64,000 nt of DNA from Rhodococcus jostii RHA1 (GTDB lineage: Bacteria > Actinomycetota > Actinomycetes > Mycobacteriales > Mycobacteriaceae): positions 868,001-932,000 of the forward strand of contig NC_008269.1 of assembly GCF_000014565.1 (NCBI RefSeq), given 5' to 3'. The position numbers were made by a program, and so were the translations under genes. The notes under the pieces are model-generated. The model was not told where the DNA came from, ran no database searches, and saw only the letters and a list, made by a program, of their open reading frames with translations. The stretch's first letter is position 1; every line of letters begins with the position of its first letter. Positions 17,932-29,886 of the stretch are shown here, piece after piece.

Positions 17932-19572
17932 ATGACAAAGGTGCAGGAACCGATCACGGCGGGCACAGCGGTCACGCCCGATATTCACACGACGGCGGGA
18001 AAGCTCGCCGACCTGCGTAATCGTCAGGCCGAGGCGCAGCACCCGAGCGGTGAAGCCGCGGTCGAAAAGGTCCACGCCAAGGGCAAGCTCACCGCCCGCG
18101 AACGCATCACCGCCCTGCTCGACGAGGGCAGCTTCGTCGAACTCGACGCCCTCGCCCGGCACCGCTCGGTGAACTTCGGCCTCGCCGACAACCGCCCCGT
18201 GGGCGACGGCGTCGTCACCGGCTACGGCACCGTCGACGGCCGCGACGTCTGCGTGTTCTCCCAGGACGCCACCGTCTTCGGCGGCTCCCTCGGCGAAATC
18301 TACGGCGAAAAAATCGTCAAGGTCATGGACCTCGCCCTCAAGACCGGGCGCCCCCTGATCGGCATCAACGAAGGCGCCGGCGCCCGCATCCAGGAAGGCG
18401 TCGTCTCCCTCGGCCTGTACGGCGAAATCTTCCACCGCAACGTCCAGGCCTCCGGGGTGATCCCGCAGATCTCCCTGATCATGGGCCCCGCCGCCGGCGG
18501 CCACGTCTACTCCCCCGCCCTGACCGACTTCGTCGTCATGGTCGACCAGACCTCCCAGATGTTCGTCACCGGCCCCGACGTCATCAAAACCGTCACCGGC
18601 GAAGACGTCACCATGGAAGACCTCGGCGGCGCGCACACCCACATGGTCAAGTCCGGCGTCGCCCACTACGTCGCCTCCGGCGAACAAGACGCCCTCGACT
18701 ACGTCAAGGACCTGCTGTCCTACCTGCCGTCGAACAACCAGGCCGCGGCCCCCCGGATGCTGCCCACCGACCCGATCACCGGCTCCATCGACGACTCGCT
18801 GACCGCCGAGGACCTCGAACTCGACACCCTCATCCCGGACTCGGCGAACCAGCCCTACGACATGCACGAGGTCATCCGCCGCATCCTCGACGACGACGAA
18901 TTCCTCGAGGTCCAGGCCGAACGCGCCGGCAACATCGTCGTCGGCTTCGGCCGCGTCGACGGCCGCAGCGTCGGGATCGTCGCCAACCAGCCCACCGTCT
19001 TCGCCGGCTGCCTCGACATCGACGCCTCCGAAAAAGCCGCCCGCTTCGTGCGCACCTGCGACGCGTTCAACGTCCCCATCATCACCCTCGTCGACGTCCC
19101 CGGCTTCCTGCCCGGCACCGACCAGGAATACAACGGCATCATCCGCCGCGGCGCGAAACTGCTCTACGCCTACGGCGAGGCCACCGTCGGCAAGATCACC
19201 GTCATCACCCGCAAGGCCTACGGCGGCGCCTACGACGTGATGGGCTCCAAGCACATGGGCGCCGACGTCAACCTCGCCTGGCCCACCGCCCAGATCGCCG
19301 TCATGGGCGCCTCCGGCGCCGTCGGCTTCGTCTACCGCAAACGCCTCCTCGAAGCCGCCCGCAACGGCGACGACGTCGACGCCCTGCGCCTGCAACTGCA
19401 ACAGGAATACGAAGACACCCTCGTCAACCCGTACGTCGCCGCCGAACGCGGCTACGTCGACGCCGTCATCCCCCCGTCCCACACCCGCGGACAGATCGTG
19501 GCCGCCCTGCGCCTCCTCGAACGCAAAATGGTCACCCTCCCGCCCAAGAAGCATGGGAACATCCCCCTATGA
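17932..19572 (+). CDS. accD5: Propionyl-CoA carboxylase beta subunit (AccD5-like)
   Basis: Carboxyltransferase subunit that moves CO2 from biotin to propionyl-CoA, giving methylmalonyl-CoA. From ATG 17,932 (GAGG seven bases upstream) it has 546 residues; a GTG at 17,890 would add 14. The N-half has [13 protein letters not shown] and [13 protein letters not shown], the oxyanion-hole motif. The C-half has [28 protein letters not shown] and the second oxyanion region [17 protein letters not shown]. The length and sequence fit actinobacterial PccB/AccD5. The stop overlaps the epsilon gene. The third codon position is almost always C or G, unlike the patchy genes on either side, so this block looks native. 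Confidence 0.93.
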   Translation: MTKVQEPITAGTAVTPDIHTTAGKLADLRNRQAEAQHPSGEAAVEKVHAKGKLTARERITALLDEGSFVELDALARHRSVNFGLADNRPVGDGVVTGYGTVDGRDVCVFSQDATVFGGSLGEIYGEKIVKVMDLALKTGRPLIGINEGAGARIQEGVVSLGLYGEIFHRNVQASGVIPQISLIMGPAAGGHVYSPALTDFVVMVDQTSQMFVTGPDVIKTVTGEDVTMEDLGGAHTHMVKSGVAHYVASGEQDALDYVKDLLSYLPSNNQAAAPRMLPTDPITGSIDDSLTAEDLELDTLIPDSANQPYDMHEVIRRILDDDEFLEVQAERAGNIVVGFGRVDGRSVGIVANQPTVFAGCLDIDASEKAARFVRTCDAFNVPIITLVDVPGFLPGTDQEYNGIIRRGAKLLYAYGEATVGKITVITRKAYGGAYDVMGSKHMGADVNLAWPTAQIAVMGASGAVGFVYRKRLLEAARNGDDVDALRLQLQQEYEDTLVNPYVAAERGYVDAVIPPSHTRGQIVAALRLLERKMVTLPPKKHGNIPL

Positions 19573-19868
19573 GCGGCGGCGAATCGTTTGGCACCTTGAC
19601 CGCAGAATTGGCGGTTGACGAGGTGCTCGACGAGATCGCGCTGGACGCCGACATCGCCGAAGAGCCGCCGGCGGCGCCGGCCGTGACGTTCACGGGCAAC
19701 CCGAGCGACACCGACATCGCCGCGGTGCTCGCAGTGTTCGCTGCGATCGCCTCGTCCGGTTCCGCGGCGGAAGCGCCCGCGTCCGATAACGATTCGTGGG
19801 GCACTCCCGCCCTCATTCTGCGTCGGCAAGTAGCCGCCGCTGCCGTCCTGGTCAACGCAGGCTACTGA
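19569..19868 (+). CDS. Acyl-CoA carboxylase epsilon subunit
   Basis: A 99-residue acidic protein between the beta and alpha genes. The C-terminal part ([20 protein letters not shown] ... [12 protein letters not shown]) matches the AccE/PccE epsilon family, whose one conserved helix binds the beta subunit and stabilises actinobacterial complexes. The N-terminal 40 residues are variable and acidic, as usual. Its ATG overlaps the beta-subunit stop by four bases, indicating coupled translation. Confidence 0.85.
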   Translation: MSGGESFGTLTAELAVDEVLDEIALDADIAEEPPAAPAVTFTGNPSDTDIAAVLAVFAAIASSGSAAEAPASDNDSWGTPALILRRQVAAAAVLVNAGY

Positions 19869-19894
19869 AACTGTAGAAAAGGGAAGACATTTCG

Positions 19895-21676
<1,782 letters not shown>

Positions 21677-21695
21677 CCATCACCAACTCTAGGCA

Positions 21696-21718
21696 CGGTC
21701 CTCATATAAAGAGGACCG
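21696..21718 (+). terminator. Hairpin after the carboxylase operon
   Basis: CGGTCCTC (21,696-21,703), loop ATATAAA, GAGGACCG (21,711-21,718): a perfect 8-bp stem 20 bases after the alpha-subunit stop. Likely terminator. Confidence 0.65.
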
Positions 21719-22805
21719 CGTCTACGTACTGCAACGGCACCTATCGGACACGTCCCATAAGTGCCAGCGCTCGTTGACGCATCGGGCACCGCGTGAGAGC
21801 CATGGCTAGCAGATTTCAGATCCGGCCAGCGATGTTGAGCGACATCGTCGATGCCGCAGACCCGCGGTCTTGCCTTCCTGATTACCCGTTCACCCGGCAT
21901 TCCGTCGATTCGCGGGATTACCAAACCGAGTGCTGTCGTTGCAGCGATCGTTTTTGACGGATATCGGATTGCAATGGAGAACTCTTGGCTATCAGATAAT
22001 TTGGCCGCGGTGGCAGTGTGGACGACCCCGTCCTCGATAGGTCTGGACGCGACTTTTGCGAGATCGCGGACCAGGTCACCGACCTGGAGGGTGATCGAGC
22101 GGGAATCGCTGCGAGGGCCGATGAGGCAACCGCCCGCCTGCCGTCGACGGATTCTGTCTGGTATTTGGCACCGGTGGGTGTCGGCCTTCCTTGCAAGGCC
22201 GGGTCTTGGCGAGCGGTGCTCGAACCCGGACTGAAGGCGGCGAAGAATCAAAGAGATGCGGCAGATTTGGAGACATCGTTTCCGTCCAAAACCGTCGCCG
22301 ACCTCGATGAGGATGAGCGCAGCCGTCCTGACCGGAGGTTGTGGTGATCTGCGGCGAGGCGATATCGCACCTGCATGGGTGCCCGGCTGCATCGCCGCCG
22401 AGATCAGTCTGCCGAAACTCGTCGACTCTCTTAAAGGTACTGACACAGCAGAGAAGTGTTGTCGAGGAGGTCGACAGGGCGCTCGATGATCACCCTCTTT
22501 CCAGGATTTGACCTCGATGCCCTAGGGACGACGACCTAAACCGCTTCTTAAGCGGGCGGGCGAGTCGAGGTGTGTTGGGCGCAGATTCGTCGTGTTCACC
22601 CTCTTTACATACCTGAAAGCCCAATCAATCCAGCCGTACCCGCTGCCCCGCTTCAATGTGTTGCTGCCTCGACAGCACAACGGCGCAGGCCTTTTCCCCT
22701 CTGCTCGGGTACACAGCGTTTCGTGGGCACGAGATTGCCCTTCCGCTGCCCAGCGCACGCTCAGGTTCTCGATCAGTGAGGGACAGAACCAGGGCGGGAT
22801 GGGGG
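21719..22805. other. About 1.1 kb without a supported gene
   Basis: Frames are open on both strands but lack ribosome binding sites and family motifs. A small inverted repeat CCGCTT-CTT-AAGCGG lies at 22,541-22,555. The sequence is less GC-biased than its neighbours and is probably decayed coding DNA. Confidence 0.35.
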
Positions 22806-22841
22806 ATCGACTCCGGCGGGACTAACCCCCCCGGAGTCGAT
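22806..22841 (-). terminator. Strong hairpin 3' of the propionyl-CoA synthetase gene
   Basis: ATCGACTCCGG (22,806-22,816) and CCGGAGTCGAT (22,831-22,841) form a perfect 11-bp stem with a 14-base loop, about 75 bases beyond the stop of the minus-strand gene at 22,918. Likely terminator. Confidence 0.65.
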
Positions 22842-22917
22842 GATCCGGCGCGCAGCGTACGGGAGGCACACGCTCCTCCACGACCGTCGCGCGCCCCGGG
22901 AAGGGCACGTGCAAGCG

Positions 22918-24834
22918 TTATCCGCGGAGGAGTTTTGACAGGTCGTCCAGCACGGTGGCGTCTTCGATGGTTGACGGCACTGTGTACTTTTCGTTGTCGG
23001 CGATCTGGCGCATGGTTTTTCGTAAGATTTTGCCTGAACGAGTCTTCGGAAGTGCCGACACAATGGTCACGTCACGGAAGGTTGCGACTGCGCCGATCTG
23101 ATCGCGAACGCGGGCCACTAGTTCCTCTCGCAGTGTTTCCGGATCTATGCTCACGCCGGATTTGAGCACGACGTATCCGCTGGGCCGTTGGCCTTTGAGT
23201 TCGTCGTGAATGCCTATGACGGCGCATTCGGCGACGGCCGGGTGCCCCGCGACCACCGCCTCCATGCTTCCCGTCGAAAGACGGTGTCCGGCCACATTGA
23301 TCACGTCGTCGCTGCGCCCGAGAACGAAGACGTAGTTGTCCTCGTCGATGAATCCGGAGTCGCCGGTGAGGTAGTAACCCTCGAATGTCGATAGGTAGGA
23401 TTTAATGTACCTGTCCTCGTCGCGCCACAGTCCGGCGAGTGTGCCGGGAGGAAGCGGAAGGCCGATCACGATGTTGCCCTCGGTGCCCGGTCCGACGAGT
23501 TTGCCCTCGCCATCGACGATTTCGACGCGATATCCAGGACATGCGACCGAGGGTGAACCCGCCTTGATTTCCATGGGTTCGAGACCGCGCAGGTTTGCGC
23601 AGATGGCCCAACCGGTTTCGGTCTGCCACCAGTGATCGATCACCGGGCGATCGAGTGCCCGGGTTGCCCACTCGTACGTGTCCGGATCCAAGCGCTCGCC
23701 AGCGGCGAAGAGCGTGTCGAGCGAGGAAATATCGTACTTGGAAAGCTCTTCCGCATTCGGGTCGGCCTTGCGGACGGCACGGATTGCGGTAGGAGCGGTA
23801 AAGAGTGCCGACACCTTGTAGTCGGAAATGATCCGCCAGAATGCACCGGCATCGGGAGTACCGACAGGCTTGCCCTCGTACATGACCGTGGTAGCTCCGG
23901 CGAGCAAGGGGCCGTAGACGATGTAGGAATGGCCGACTACCCAACCGACGTCGGACGCAGTCCACCACACCTGGCCGGGGCTGATGTCGTAGAGGTTCTT
24001 CATCGTCCACGTCAGGGCGACGGCATGGCCACCGTTGTCCCGGACGACACCCTTGGGCTTACCGGTCGTGCCGGAGGTGTAGAGGATGTAGAGCGGGTCC
24101 GTCGCTGCCACCGACACGGGATCCGCGGGCGTAGCGTCTGCGATCAGGTCGTCCCAGTCGAACCAGGCTGCGGCACTCGACTTGTAATCAGCGGCTGTGC
24201 CGGGAATCTGCTCACGGTTCTTCACGATTACCGTGTGGGCGGGAGTTGCGGACAGTTGCAGGGCCTTCTCGACCATCGGCAGGTACTCGATGGTTCGTGC
24301 GGGCTCGAGGCCGCCGGACGCCGTCACCAGCACTACCGGGCGGGCGTCGTCGATGCGCGTGGCAAGTTCCTTGGCGGCGAAGCCGCCGAACACTACCGAA
24401 TGCACAGCGCCGATACGCGCACACGCGAGCATCGCGATCGCGGCCTCGGGGATCATCGGCATATAGATGATGACGCGATCACCCGCCACCACACCCTGAC
24501 CTTTCAAAACGCCAGCGAACAGCGAGACCTGCTCGAGCAGTTCCGAGTACGTGTACATCGTTTTGGTGGGGACCATCGCGGAGTCGAAGATCAGGGCGAT
24601 TTGATCGCCGCGGCCGTCGCGCACATGCCGATCGAGGGCATTAAAGCTGGTGTTCAGCGAAGCATCCGGAAACCAGCGATAGATCGGTGCGGCCGAATCG
24701 TCGAGAGCTTTGGTGGGCGCAGAATCCCAGTCCACGGCTCGCGCAGCATCGAGCCAGAACTTCTCCGGGTCGACGATGCTTTCGCGATAGGCGTCTAGGT
24801 ACGTCGTGTGGGACGCCTGCTCTGTGGAGCTCAT
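22918..24834 (-). CDS. prpE: Propionyl-CoA synthetase (PrpE-type acyl-CoA synthetase)
   Basis: A 638-residue class I adenylate-forming enzyme making propionyl-CoA (or acetyl-CoA) from acid, ATP and CoA. Motifs: YTSGTTGKPKGVVRD (P-loop), YMPMIPEAAIAMLACARIGAVHSVVFGGFA and DVGWVVGHSYIVYGPL, close to PrpE; YYLTGDSGFIDEDNYVFVLGRSDDVINVAGHR; and the catalytic lysine in PKTRSGKILRKTMR. The ATG at 24,834 follows AAGGATACAC. It would feed the carboxylase at 17.9-21.7 kb. A two-box element lies about 615 bases upstream with no gene in between, so control by the GntR protein is possible but distant. Confidence 0.92.
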   Translation of the reverse strand: MSSTEQASHTTYLDAYRESIVDPEKFWLDAARAVDWDSAPTKALDDSAAPIYRWFPDASLNTSFNALDRHVRDGRGDQIALIFDSAMVPTKTMYTYSELLEQVSLFAGVLKGQGVVAGDRVIIYMPMIPEAAIAMLACARIGAVHSVVFGGFAAKELATRIDDARPVVLVTASGGLEPARTIEYLPMVEKALQLSATPAHTVIVKNREQIPGTAADYKSSAAAWFDWDDLIADATPADPVSVAATDPLYILYTSGTTGKPKGVVRDNGGHAVALTWTMKNLYDISPGQVWWTASDVGWVVGHSYIVYGPLLAGATTVMYEGKPVGTPDAGAFWRIISDYKVSALFTAPTAIRAVRKADPNAEELSKYDISSLDTLFAAGERLDPDTYEWATRALDRPVIDHWWQTETGWAICANLRGLEPMEIKAGSPSVACPGYRVEIVDGEGKLVGPGTEGNIVIGLPLPPGTLAGLWRDEDRYIKSYLSTFEGYYLTGDSGFIDEDNYVFVLGRSDDVINVAGHRLSTGSMEAVVAGHPAVAECAVIGIHDELKGQRPSGYVVLKSGVSIDPETLREELVARVRDQIGAVATFRDVTIVSALPKTRSGKILRKTMRQIADNEKYTVPSTIEDATVLDDLSKLLRG

Positions 24835-25448
24835 CGATGTGTATCCTTTCGGGTTCGCCTACTCGTGATGAGTCGGGATTTGGGGGTCATCGGGGCGGAC
24901 CGCGGTACGGGCCGGACACCCCGGCTAGTGCGCTGACCAAGCGGGGGCGGGCCTACATCAGATTTAGCTTTTGACGAGGGTTGCCGATGCATATTGAGGT
25001 AGAGGCTTCATGCAGATTAATGGACAGTCGGACAAGAAGCACAAAGTTCAAAAGTTCCCAGTCGGGAAACGCTTGGCCGGCGTCGGTTGACGCGGAGCCG
25101 TGGGGTCAATTTGATTGCATTGTGCGCCAAGTGATTTGCGGACAGTTTGCAATCCCGTGAGGGTGCAGTCCGAGAGTCGCTGTTTACCTCGGGCGATCCG
25201 TCGCCTTCCGGATCTACCAACCGCGAATGCATACCTCTAATCGCCCGCTCGGGATATGGCAACTGCACACGTCGGATCTCTGGGCGATGACAAGTGGCGG
25301 ACCTCGCATGGAATCATGCTTCTTAGGGCCTGGACACGTCAGCGTTGCGAGGCTACTCGAGCGCCAGTTTCGCCTTCTCTCGCACTATGATCCCATGGTT
25401 TCTCTGTAGCGTGCGCCGAAGCGATCCATAGCTGCCGACCCTTCTTTG
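24835..25448. other. Long upstream region of the propionyl-CoA synthetase gene
   Basis: About 610 bases with no supported gene. It probably contains the synthetase promoter; a TTTACC-type sequence can be read but nothing persuasive. Confidence 0.35.
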
Positions 25449-25486
25449 AATGTCCGGTCAATGGTGATCGAGATGTCCGTACATTA
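25449..25486. promoter_or_regulatory. Two-box operator element, copy 4
   Basis: AATGTCCGGTCAAT (25,449-25,462), ten bases, ATGTCCGTACATTA (25,473-25,486). It lies between the minus-strand propionyl-CoA synthetase gene (start 24,834) and the plus-strand tautomerase relic (promoter 25,731) and could serve either side. Confidence 0.75.
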
Positions 25487-25730
25487 CTCCAGTCGGGTAA
25501 ATCTTGACAAGGCCTTCTGGAGGGCCGCTGTCGCCGCAAAACAGGCAGGCCGCGTCCCTCCATGGCGTCCTTGCCGGTTGTGGCCAGCGAAGGTTCAGCT
25601 CGGATCACAGCGATAGGTGCGTGATAGATGGTCCGGTTCGAAGCATCTTTGATCGAGGTCACCCTGTCGGCCGGTGCGTGGTCCGGGTGCAGAACCCGCG
25701 ATCGGGGGGGGGCGAATCGCGGAGTGGTGT

Positions 25731-25760
25731 TTGACATAGACAGACTGGTCTACATACCCT
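25731..25760 (+). promoter_or_regulatory. Operated promoter of the tautomerase relic (site d)
   Basis: TTGACA (25,731-25,736), 18 bases, TACCCT (25,755-25,760), with the CAGAC-type site TAGACAGACTGGTCTACATA in the spacer. The roughly 90-nt leader that follows contains CTCGAAGAAG, as in the OsmC leaders, and a perfect AGTGCT/AGCACT hairpin around 25,812-25,831. Confidence 0.75.
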
Positions 25761-25851
25761 ACTTTCACCTTCTTCGCGCGGAGAAGATGCCACCCTTCCT
25801 CGCTCGAAGAAGAGTGCTACCGACCGAGCACTGAACAGAGAGAGAGAAAAG

Positions 25852-26068
25852 ATGCCGTTTGTCAAGGTCAATGTGATTGAGGGCGTCTTTGATTCGGAGC
25901 AGAACGCCAACATCGTGCGGACTCTCTACTGACGTAATGGTCAGCATCGAAGGTGAGGGCATGCGCCCGGTGACCTGGGTCATCATCGAGGAAGTCAAGA
26001 GTGGTGACTGGGGCATCGATGGTAAGGCCATCACCACGGCCGATGTCGAGGCAATGTCTGTCGGTTAG
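25852..26068 (+). pseudogene. 4-oxalocrotonate tautomerase-family gene with one frameshift
   Basis: From ATG 25,852 (after GAGAGAAAAG) the frame reads MPFVKVNVIEGVFDSEQ and NANIVRTLY, then stops. One extra T near 25,927 explains this: removing it restores RTLTDVMVSIEGEGMRPV and TWVIIEEVKSGDWG to the stop at 26,068, a normal 71-residue tautomerase with catalytic Pro1. Such enzymes isomerise unsaturated keto acids or dehalogenate acrylates. The rest of the gene and its operated promoter are in good order, so the break is recent or a sequencing error. Confidence 0.85.
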
Positions 26069-26837
26069 CCAGGCTGGCTGACAGGGCGAAGCGGGGAAGG
26101 GCGCCGCGCCAGCAGTTCATTGTGAGGGCGTCCGTTGAATCGAGTTGGACGGGAACCATTCGATGGACCTCGAAGAACCGGCACGGGCCCTTCTCGTCTG
26201 GGTCTCCTCCACTACTCCGTATGCCTCCGAACCAGGTTTGGGGGCGGGGAGACGGATGAAGGGCCTCGTGCAGGCGAGGACGTTTGCGCGGGGCTGTGTG
26301 AGCGTGCAATCCGGTAATAACGGGCGTCGGATCCGAACGGACTTCGCCGACTGACATGACAGTGAATGTTCAACCGGTGCTGCGGAACTGGATCCGACAG
26401 GCCGAGTCGATCACTGATGAGAAACGTGGAGCTGCGAGCTGTGCCGGTGCAACCAGGTGCTGTGGGCTGCGAACAACGTACTTGCCAGCGAGTTCGGTCC
26501 GACGCGATGGCAATCGTGATCGTCGTCAACCATATGACCTCCCGATCGGTCGCGTGCCCGCCAATAGCTTCGTCGACGCATCGCAGACAACCAGTGCATG
26601 AACCCATGGAATCGGGTCCATGCACTGGCCCGCAGTGGCATTTGACGCCAGAGCGGCGACCGAGTCCGCTGTATCGGCGGCTGGTACGCCCGCAGGGTCC
26701 AGGCCGGCTGGGTGAATTCCTTGCCGACCCTGGGCGATGATCCCCTCCTCGACTCACCTGCGGTTCGTCGCGACGAGCAGTCCATGGTCTCGGTAGGTGA
26801 CAAAGACTGCCAATGAATGCTTCGACGAGCCGCCAAT
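26069..26837. other. No supported gene
   Basis: Only short overlapping frames. The minus strand from 26,837 leftwards may once have held the end of the regulator described next, but no conserved block is visible. Confidence 0.35.
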
Positions 26838-27688
26838 CAAGAAGAAGACTGTAATGGCATCGAGGCTCCGTTCGTCGAGCAAGGCCATGAGTTGATCGCC
26901 TGTCAATCCTTCAGGGTGCTCCGAGAGCAACAGCAGTATCGCCGCGTGTCTGCGGGACAGTTGTATGCGTTGGGGCCCTAGTGGCTGTCAAATCGGGGGA
27001 GGGTGCGTCAGTCGCAGTCGCAGTCGCAGTCGCAGTTCGGATTCGGCGGCAGCGACGGTTTCGCGAACAAGCGACAGCACCTCTGGTTCGGCGACTCGTG
27101 GTCCTCCCGAGATGTCAATGGATCCGATGGTCATCCCTGTTGAAGGGTCATGAACAGGGGCGGCCGCGCAACTCCAATCATGCGCGGCGCGGCTGTAATG
27201 CTCGGCGCCGAAGATTTGCACATAGTGATCGAGCGCAAGTGACGTTCCGGGCGCATTGGTGCCCGCGTTGTCTTCACTCCAGTTCGTGCCCTCCGCGAAG
27301 TTCATCTGGAAAGCCCGGGCCTTCGCCGCAGGGTCTCCTTCCACCCATTGAAGTTGGCCTTTTTCGTCGGATATCGCGACAAGAACTCCAGTGTCGGCAG
27401 CATCGTCGACCAGTCGTTTGTGGACCACCGGCCGCACGAGAGCCATCGGGTGCATCGACCGGTAGGCGGAAACTCGGAGAGGGGCATATCGACAGTGCGT
27501 GCGGGCTCGCCTGGACCGACACCGTTGCGACGACTCGCCGTCACGAATCGAGAACGACCTGGGCGCACACTGCCTGCGATCGAAGATTGTTCGACGTGGA
27601 GATCTGCGCGTCTCTCTACCAGGATGCGGTGTGCCGTGGACAGGGCCCGTGCGAGCGCAGTGGTGTCCTCGCCCGGACGCAGAGCAAC
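26838..27688 (-). pseudogene. Broken GAF-domain transcriptional regulator
   Basis: Read on the minus strand in order: RPGEDTTALARALSTAHRIL and VEQSSIAGSVRP (27,688-27,570), a frame change, then RTVDMPLSEF, another change, then MALVRPVVHKRLVDDAADTG, ISDEKGQLQWVEGDPAAKAR and NWSEDNAGTNAPGTSLA (a GAF domain, 27,455-27,080), and finally LSRRHAAILLLLSEHPEGL and TGDQLMALLDERSLDAITV (a DNA-binding-type end, to 26,838). This is the order of rhodococcal GAF/HTH activators. At least three frameshifts inactivate it. A GTCGCA hexamer is repeated about four times at 27,008-27,033, coding an LRLRLRL run. Confidence 0.75.
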
Positions 27689-27777
27689 GTTAGGATTACG
27701 CTGTTCATTTGACTGCTCAGTTCGGCTTTCATCGTGAGGTGGTGAATTCGACTATTACGCGCAGAGACTCGTGGAAC

Positions 27778-28272
27778 CTATGCTGGTGCCGACTCGATTC
27801 GAACATCGTCGGTTTCGGCCCGTCCGCCCGTTCCAGGGGCGAGATGTGGTGCCGAGCGTCCTTGCGTGGTGGCAGTCCGAATTTGATCGACGTGCGGGGT
27901 CGTCGTGGAACTGGCGCTACGCCACCCTGGCGGTTTATGCCGAGGCAAGATTCGTAGTCGCGCTACTGGGCTACTTCGCTGTAACCGCCTTGGCACAGGC
28001 TCGAAGTAGCGGCGTTCCGACTCAGACGTACCACCCCAAACTCCGTAGGTCTCATTTGCTTCTAAAGCGTGATTTCTGCAGTCGCGCTGAACGGGGCAGC
28101 GTCGGCATACCGCCTTCGCCAGTCGTTCGAGCGATTTGCGAGTAGTTCGGCTCACTCCGTCGTCAGGAAAGAAGAGTCGAGCGTCCATCGAGCGGCATTG
28201 TGCCTGAAGCTGCCAGTCCCACACCGAAGTCAACGGGCGCAACTCGAAACCTTGTCCGTCTTGAAAGGTCAT
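27778..28272 (-). CDS. whiB: WhiB-family iron-sulfur regulator
   Basis: A 164-residue actinobacterial WhiB protein. Four iron-sulfur ligands are Cys26, Cys56, Cys59 and Cys65 (AQC ... VCRRCPVQRDC), and the G(V/I)WGG turn is at 77-81, followed by a basic tail. WhiB proteins bind a redox- or NO-sensitive 4Fe-4S cluster and pair with sigma factors. ATG 28,272 follows AGGAGG. About 75 residues follow the SERR end of the usual domain, longer than typical and low in conserved motifs; a shorter original stop may have been lost. A two-box element lies 155 bases upstream. Confidence 0.88.
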   Translation of the reverse strand: MTFQDGQGFELRPLTSVWDWQLQAQCRSMDARLFFPDDGVSRTTRKSLERLAKAVCRRCPVQRDCRNHALEANETYGVWGGTSESERRYFEPVPRRLQRSSPVARLRILPRHKPPGWRSASSTTTPHVDQIRTATTQGRSAPHLAPGTGGRAETDDVRIESAPA

Positions 28273-28426
28273 CGGTTCCTCCTTCTGTTGGCTGAGTGCG
28301 GCGGCGTGGGCGCCCCCGGATTTTTGCGGGTCTCGGCAGGCGCCGGACCCTTTGGAATCAGACTCGGGCATGCCTCACGTGTTTCGCCGCGAAGTACCGG
28401 AGACGTGGGCGGCCTTCGCCGCAAAT

Positions 28427-28466
28427 TAAATGTCTGGTCATTGTGCGAAAACATGTCCGTACATTA
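28427..28466. promoter_or_regulatory. Two-box operator element, copy 5 (whiB / malic enzyme)
   Basis: TAAATGTCTGGTCATT (28,427-28,442), ten bases, ATGTCCGTACATTA (28,453-28,466). On the plus strand TTGTGC, 18 bases, TACTAT form a promoter toward malic enzyme (start 28,690). On the other side whiB starts at 28,272. One site could control both divergent genes. Confidence 0.78.
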
Positions 28467-28689
28467 CTATCCCCGATATCGCCTGACAACGGTGAGCAAG
28501 CGAACGCAGATGCACCGCAAGAATCCGATCCGGGTCGCAACCCCTCTCAAGATATGGAAGGGCAACCGGGCTGTCCTCCACTGCGCTACTTGCTATGCAC
28601 GGTCCTCTGACTTGGTGTGACGGTGTGGAGCAACCCATAAGCCGACGAGTTGCGGCCTCAAACCGCTCAATAGCGTAGGAGTGTCCATC

Positions 28690-29886
28690 GTGTCCATCGT
28701 CTCCGAATTCACCACACCGCAGAAGGTCGAGCTGACCGACGAGGAGATCTTCGCCGGACATCTCGGGGGCAAGTTGTCCGTCGAACTGACCGCCCGGCTC
28801 GATACCCAGCGGGATCTGTCCATTGCCTACACGCCCGGCGTCGCGCAGGTCTCCCGCGCGATCCATGTAGACGAGACCCTTGCCGATCGTTACACCTGGA
28901 CCAGCCGCCTGGTGGTCGTCGTCTCCGACGGCTCCGCGGTACTCGGCCTCGGGGACATCGGCCCGCGTGCCTCGCTTCCCGTGATGGAGGGCAAGTCCGC
29001 CCTGTTCAAGAACTTCGCGGGCCTGAACTCGATCCCGCTGGTCCTCGACACCAAGGACCCCGACGAGATCGTCGAAACCCTGATCCGGCTGCGCCCGAGC
29101 TTCGGTGCGGTCAACTTGGAGGACATCTCCGCGCCGCGCTGCTTCGAGATCGAAAAGCGGGTCATCGAGGCCCTGGACTGCCCGGTCATGCACGACGACC
29201 AGCACGGCACCGCCATCGTCGTCCTGGCCGCGCTCAAGGGTGCGGTCACCGTCCAGGACCGCGACATCCATCAGTTGCGGGTGGTCATCTCCGGTGCCGG
29301 CGCCGCCGGTGTGGCCTGCGCGAACATTCTGCTCGCCGCGGGGATCGCCGATGTGACGGTGCTCGATTCGAAGGGCATCGTCTCCAAGGATCGCCAGGAC
29401 CTGAACGAGGTCAAGGTGGATCTGGCCGCGCGCACCAACCCGGCCGGCCGCCGCGGCGGCATCGTCGAAGCCCTTGACGGGGCGGATGTGTTCCTCGGGG
29501 TGTCCGCGGGCACCGTGCCGGAGGAGCTGATCGCGACGATGGCGGAGGGTTCGATCGTGTTCGCGTTGTCGAACCCGGACCCGGAGATCCACCCCGACAT
29601 CGCCCGTAAGCACGCGGCGATCGTCGCCACCGGACGCTCGGATTTCCCGAACCAGATCAACAACGTGCTCGCCTTCCCCGGGGTGTTCCGGGGTGCGCTC
29701 GATGCCGGTGCCCGCCGGATCACCGAAGGTATGAAGCTCGCCGCCGCCGAGGCAATCCTCTCGGTCGTCGGTGACGAGCTGGCTGTGGACAAGATCGTTC
29801 CCAGCCCGCTCGATCCTCGCGTCGCTCCCGCTGTCGCGGAGGCAGTCGCCGCCGCTGCTCGCGCAGAAGGCGTCACAGACCGTTAG
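28690..29886 (+). CDS. NAD(P)-dependent malic enzyme
   Basis: A 398-residue short malic enzyme (malate to pyruvate + CO2 + NAD(P)H), without the phosphotransacetylase-like domain of MaeB. Motifs: LSIAYTPGVAQVSRAIH, GLGDIGPRASLPVMEGKSALFK, VNLEDISAPRCFEIE, CPVMHDDQHGTAIVVLAAL and VVISGAGAAGVACANILL (Rossmann). GTG 28,690 is eight bases after GGAG; GTG 28,681 in the same frame is too close. It would drain C4 acids formed from propionyl-CoA via methylmalonyl-CoA. The two-box element 225 bases upstream overlaps a plausible promoter. Confidence 0.9.
   Translation: MSIVSEFTTPQKVELTDEEIFAGHLGGKLSVELTARLDTQRDLSIAYTPGVAQVSRAIHVDETLADRYTWTSRLVVVVSDGSAVLGLGDIGPRASLPVMEGKSALFKNFAGLNSIPLVLDTKDPDEIVETLIRLRPSFGAVNLEDISAPRCFEIEKRVIEALDCPVMHDDQHGTAIVVLAALKGAVTVQDRDIHQLRVVISGAGAAGVACANILLAAGIADVTVLDSKGIVSKDRQDLNEVKVDLAARTNPAGRRGGIVEALDGADVFLGVSAGTVPEELIATMAEGSIVFALSNPDPEIHPDIARKHAAIVATGRSDFPNQINNVLAFPGVFRGALDAGARRITEGMKLAAAEAILSVVGDELAVDKIVPSPLDPRVAPAVAEAVAAAARAEGVTDR

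Noticed and set aside
21840-22450. Possible eroded IclR-type effector domain on the minus strand (segment reading TTALGLVIPRIDG).
   Set aside because: The resemblance is limited to a dozen residues; no HTH and no consistent frame.
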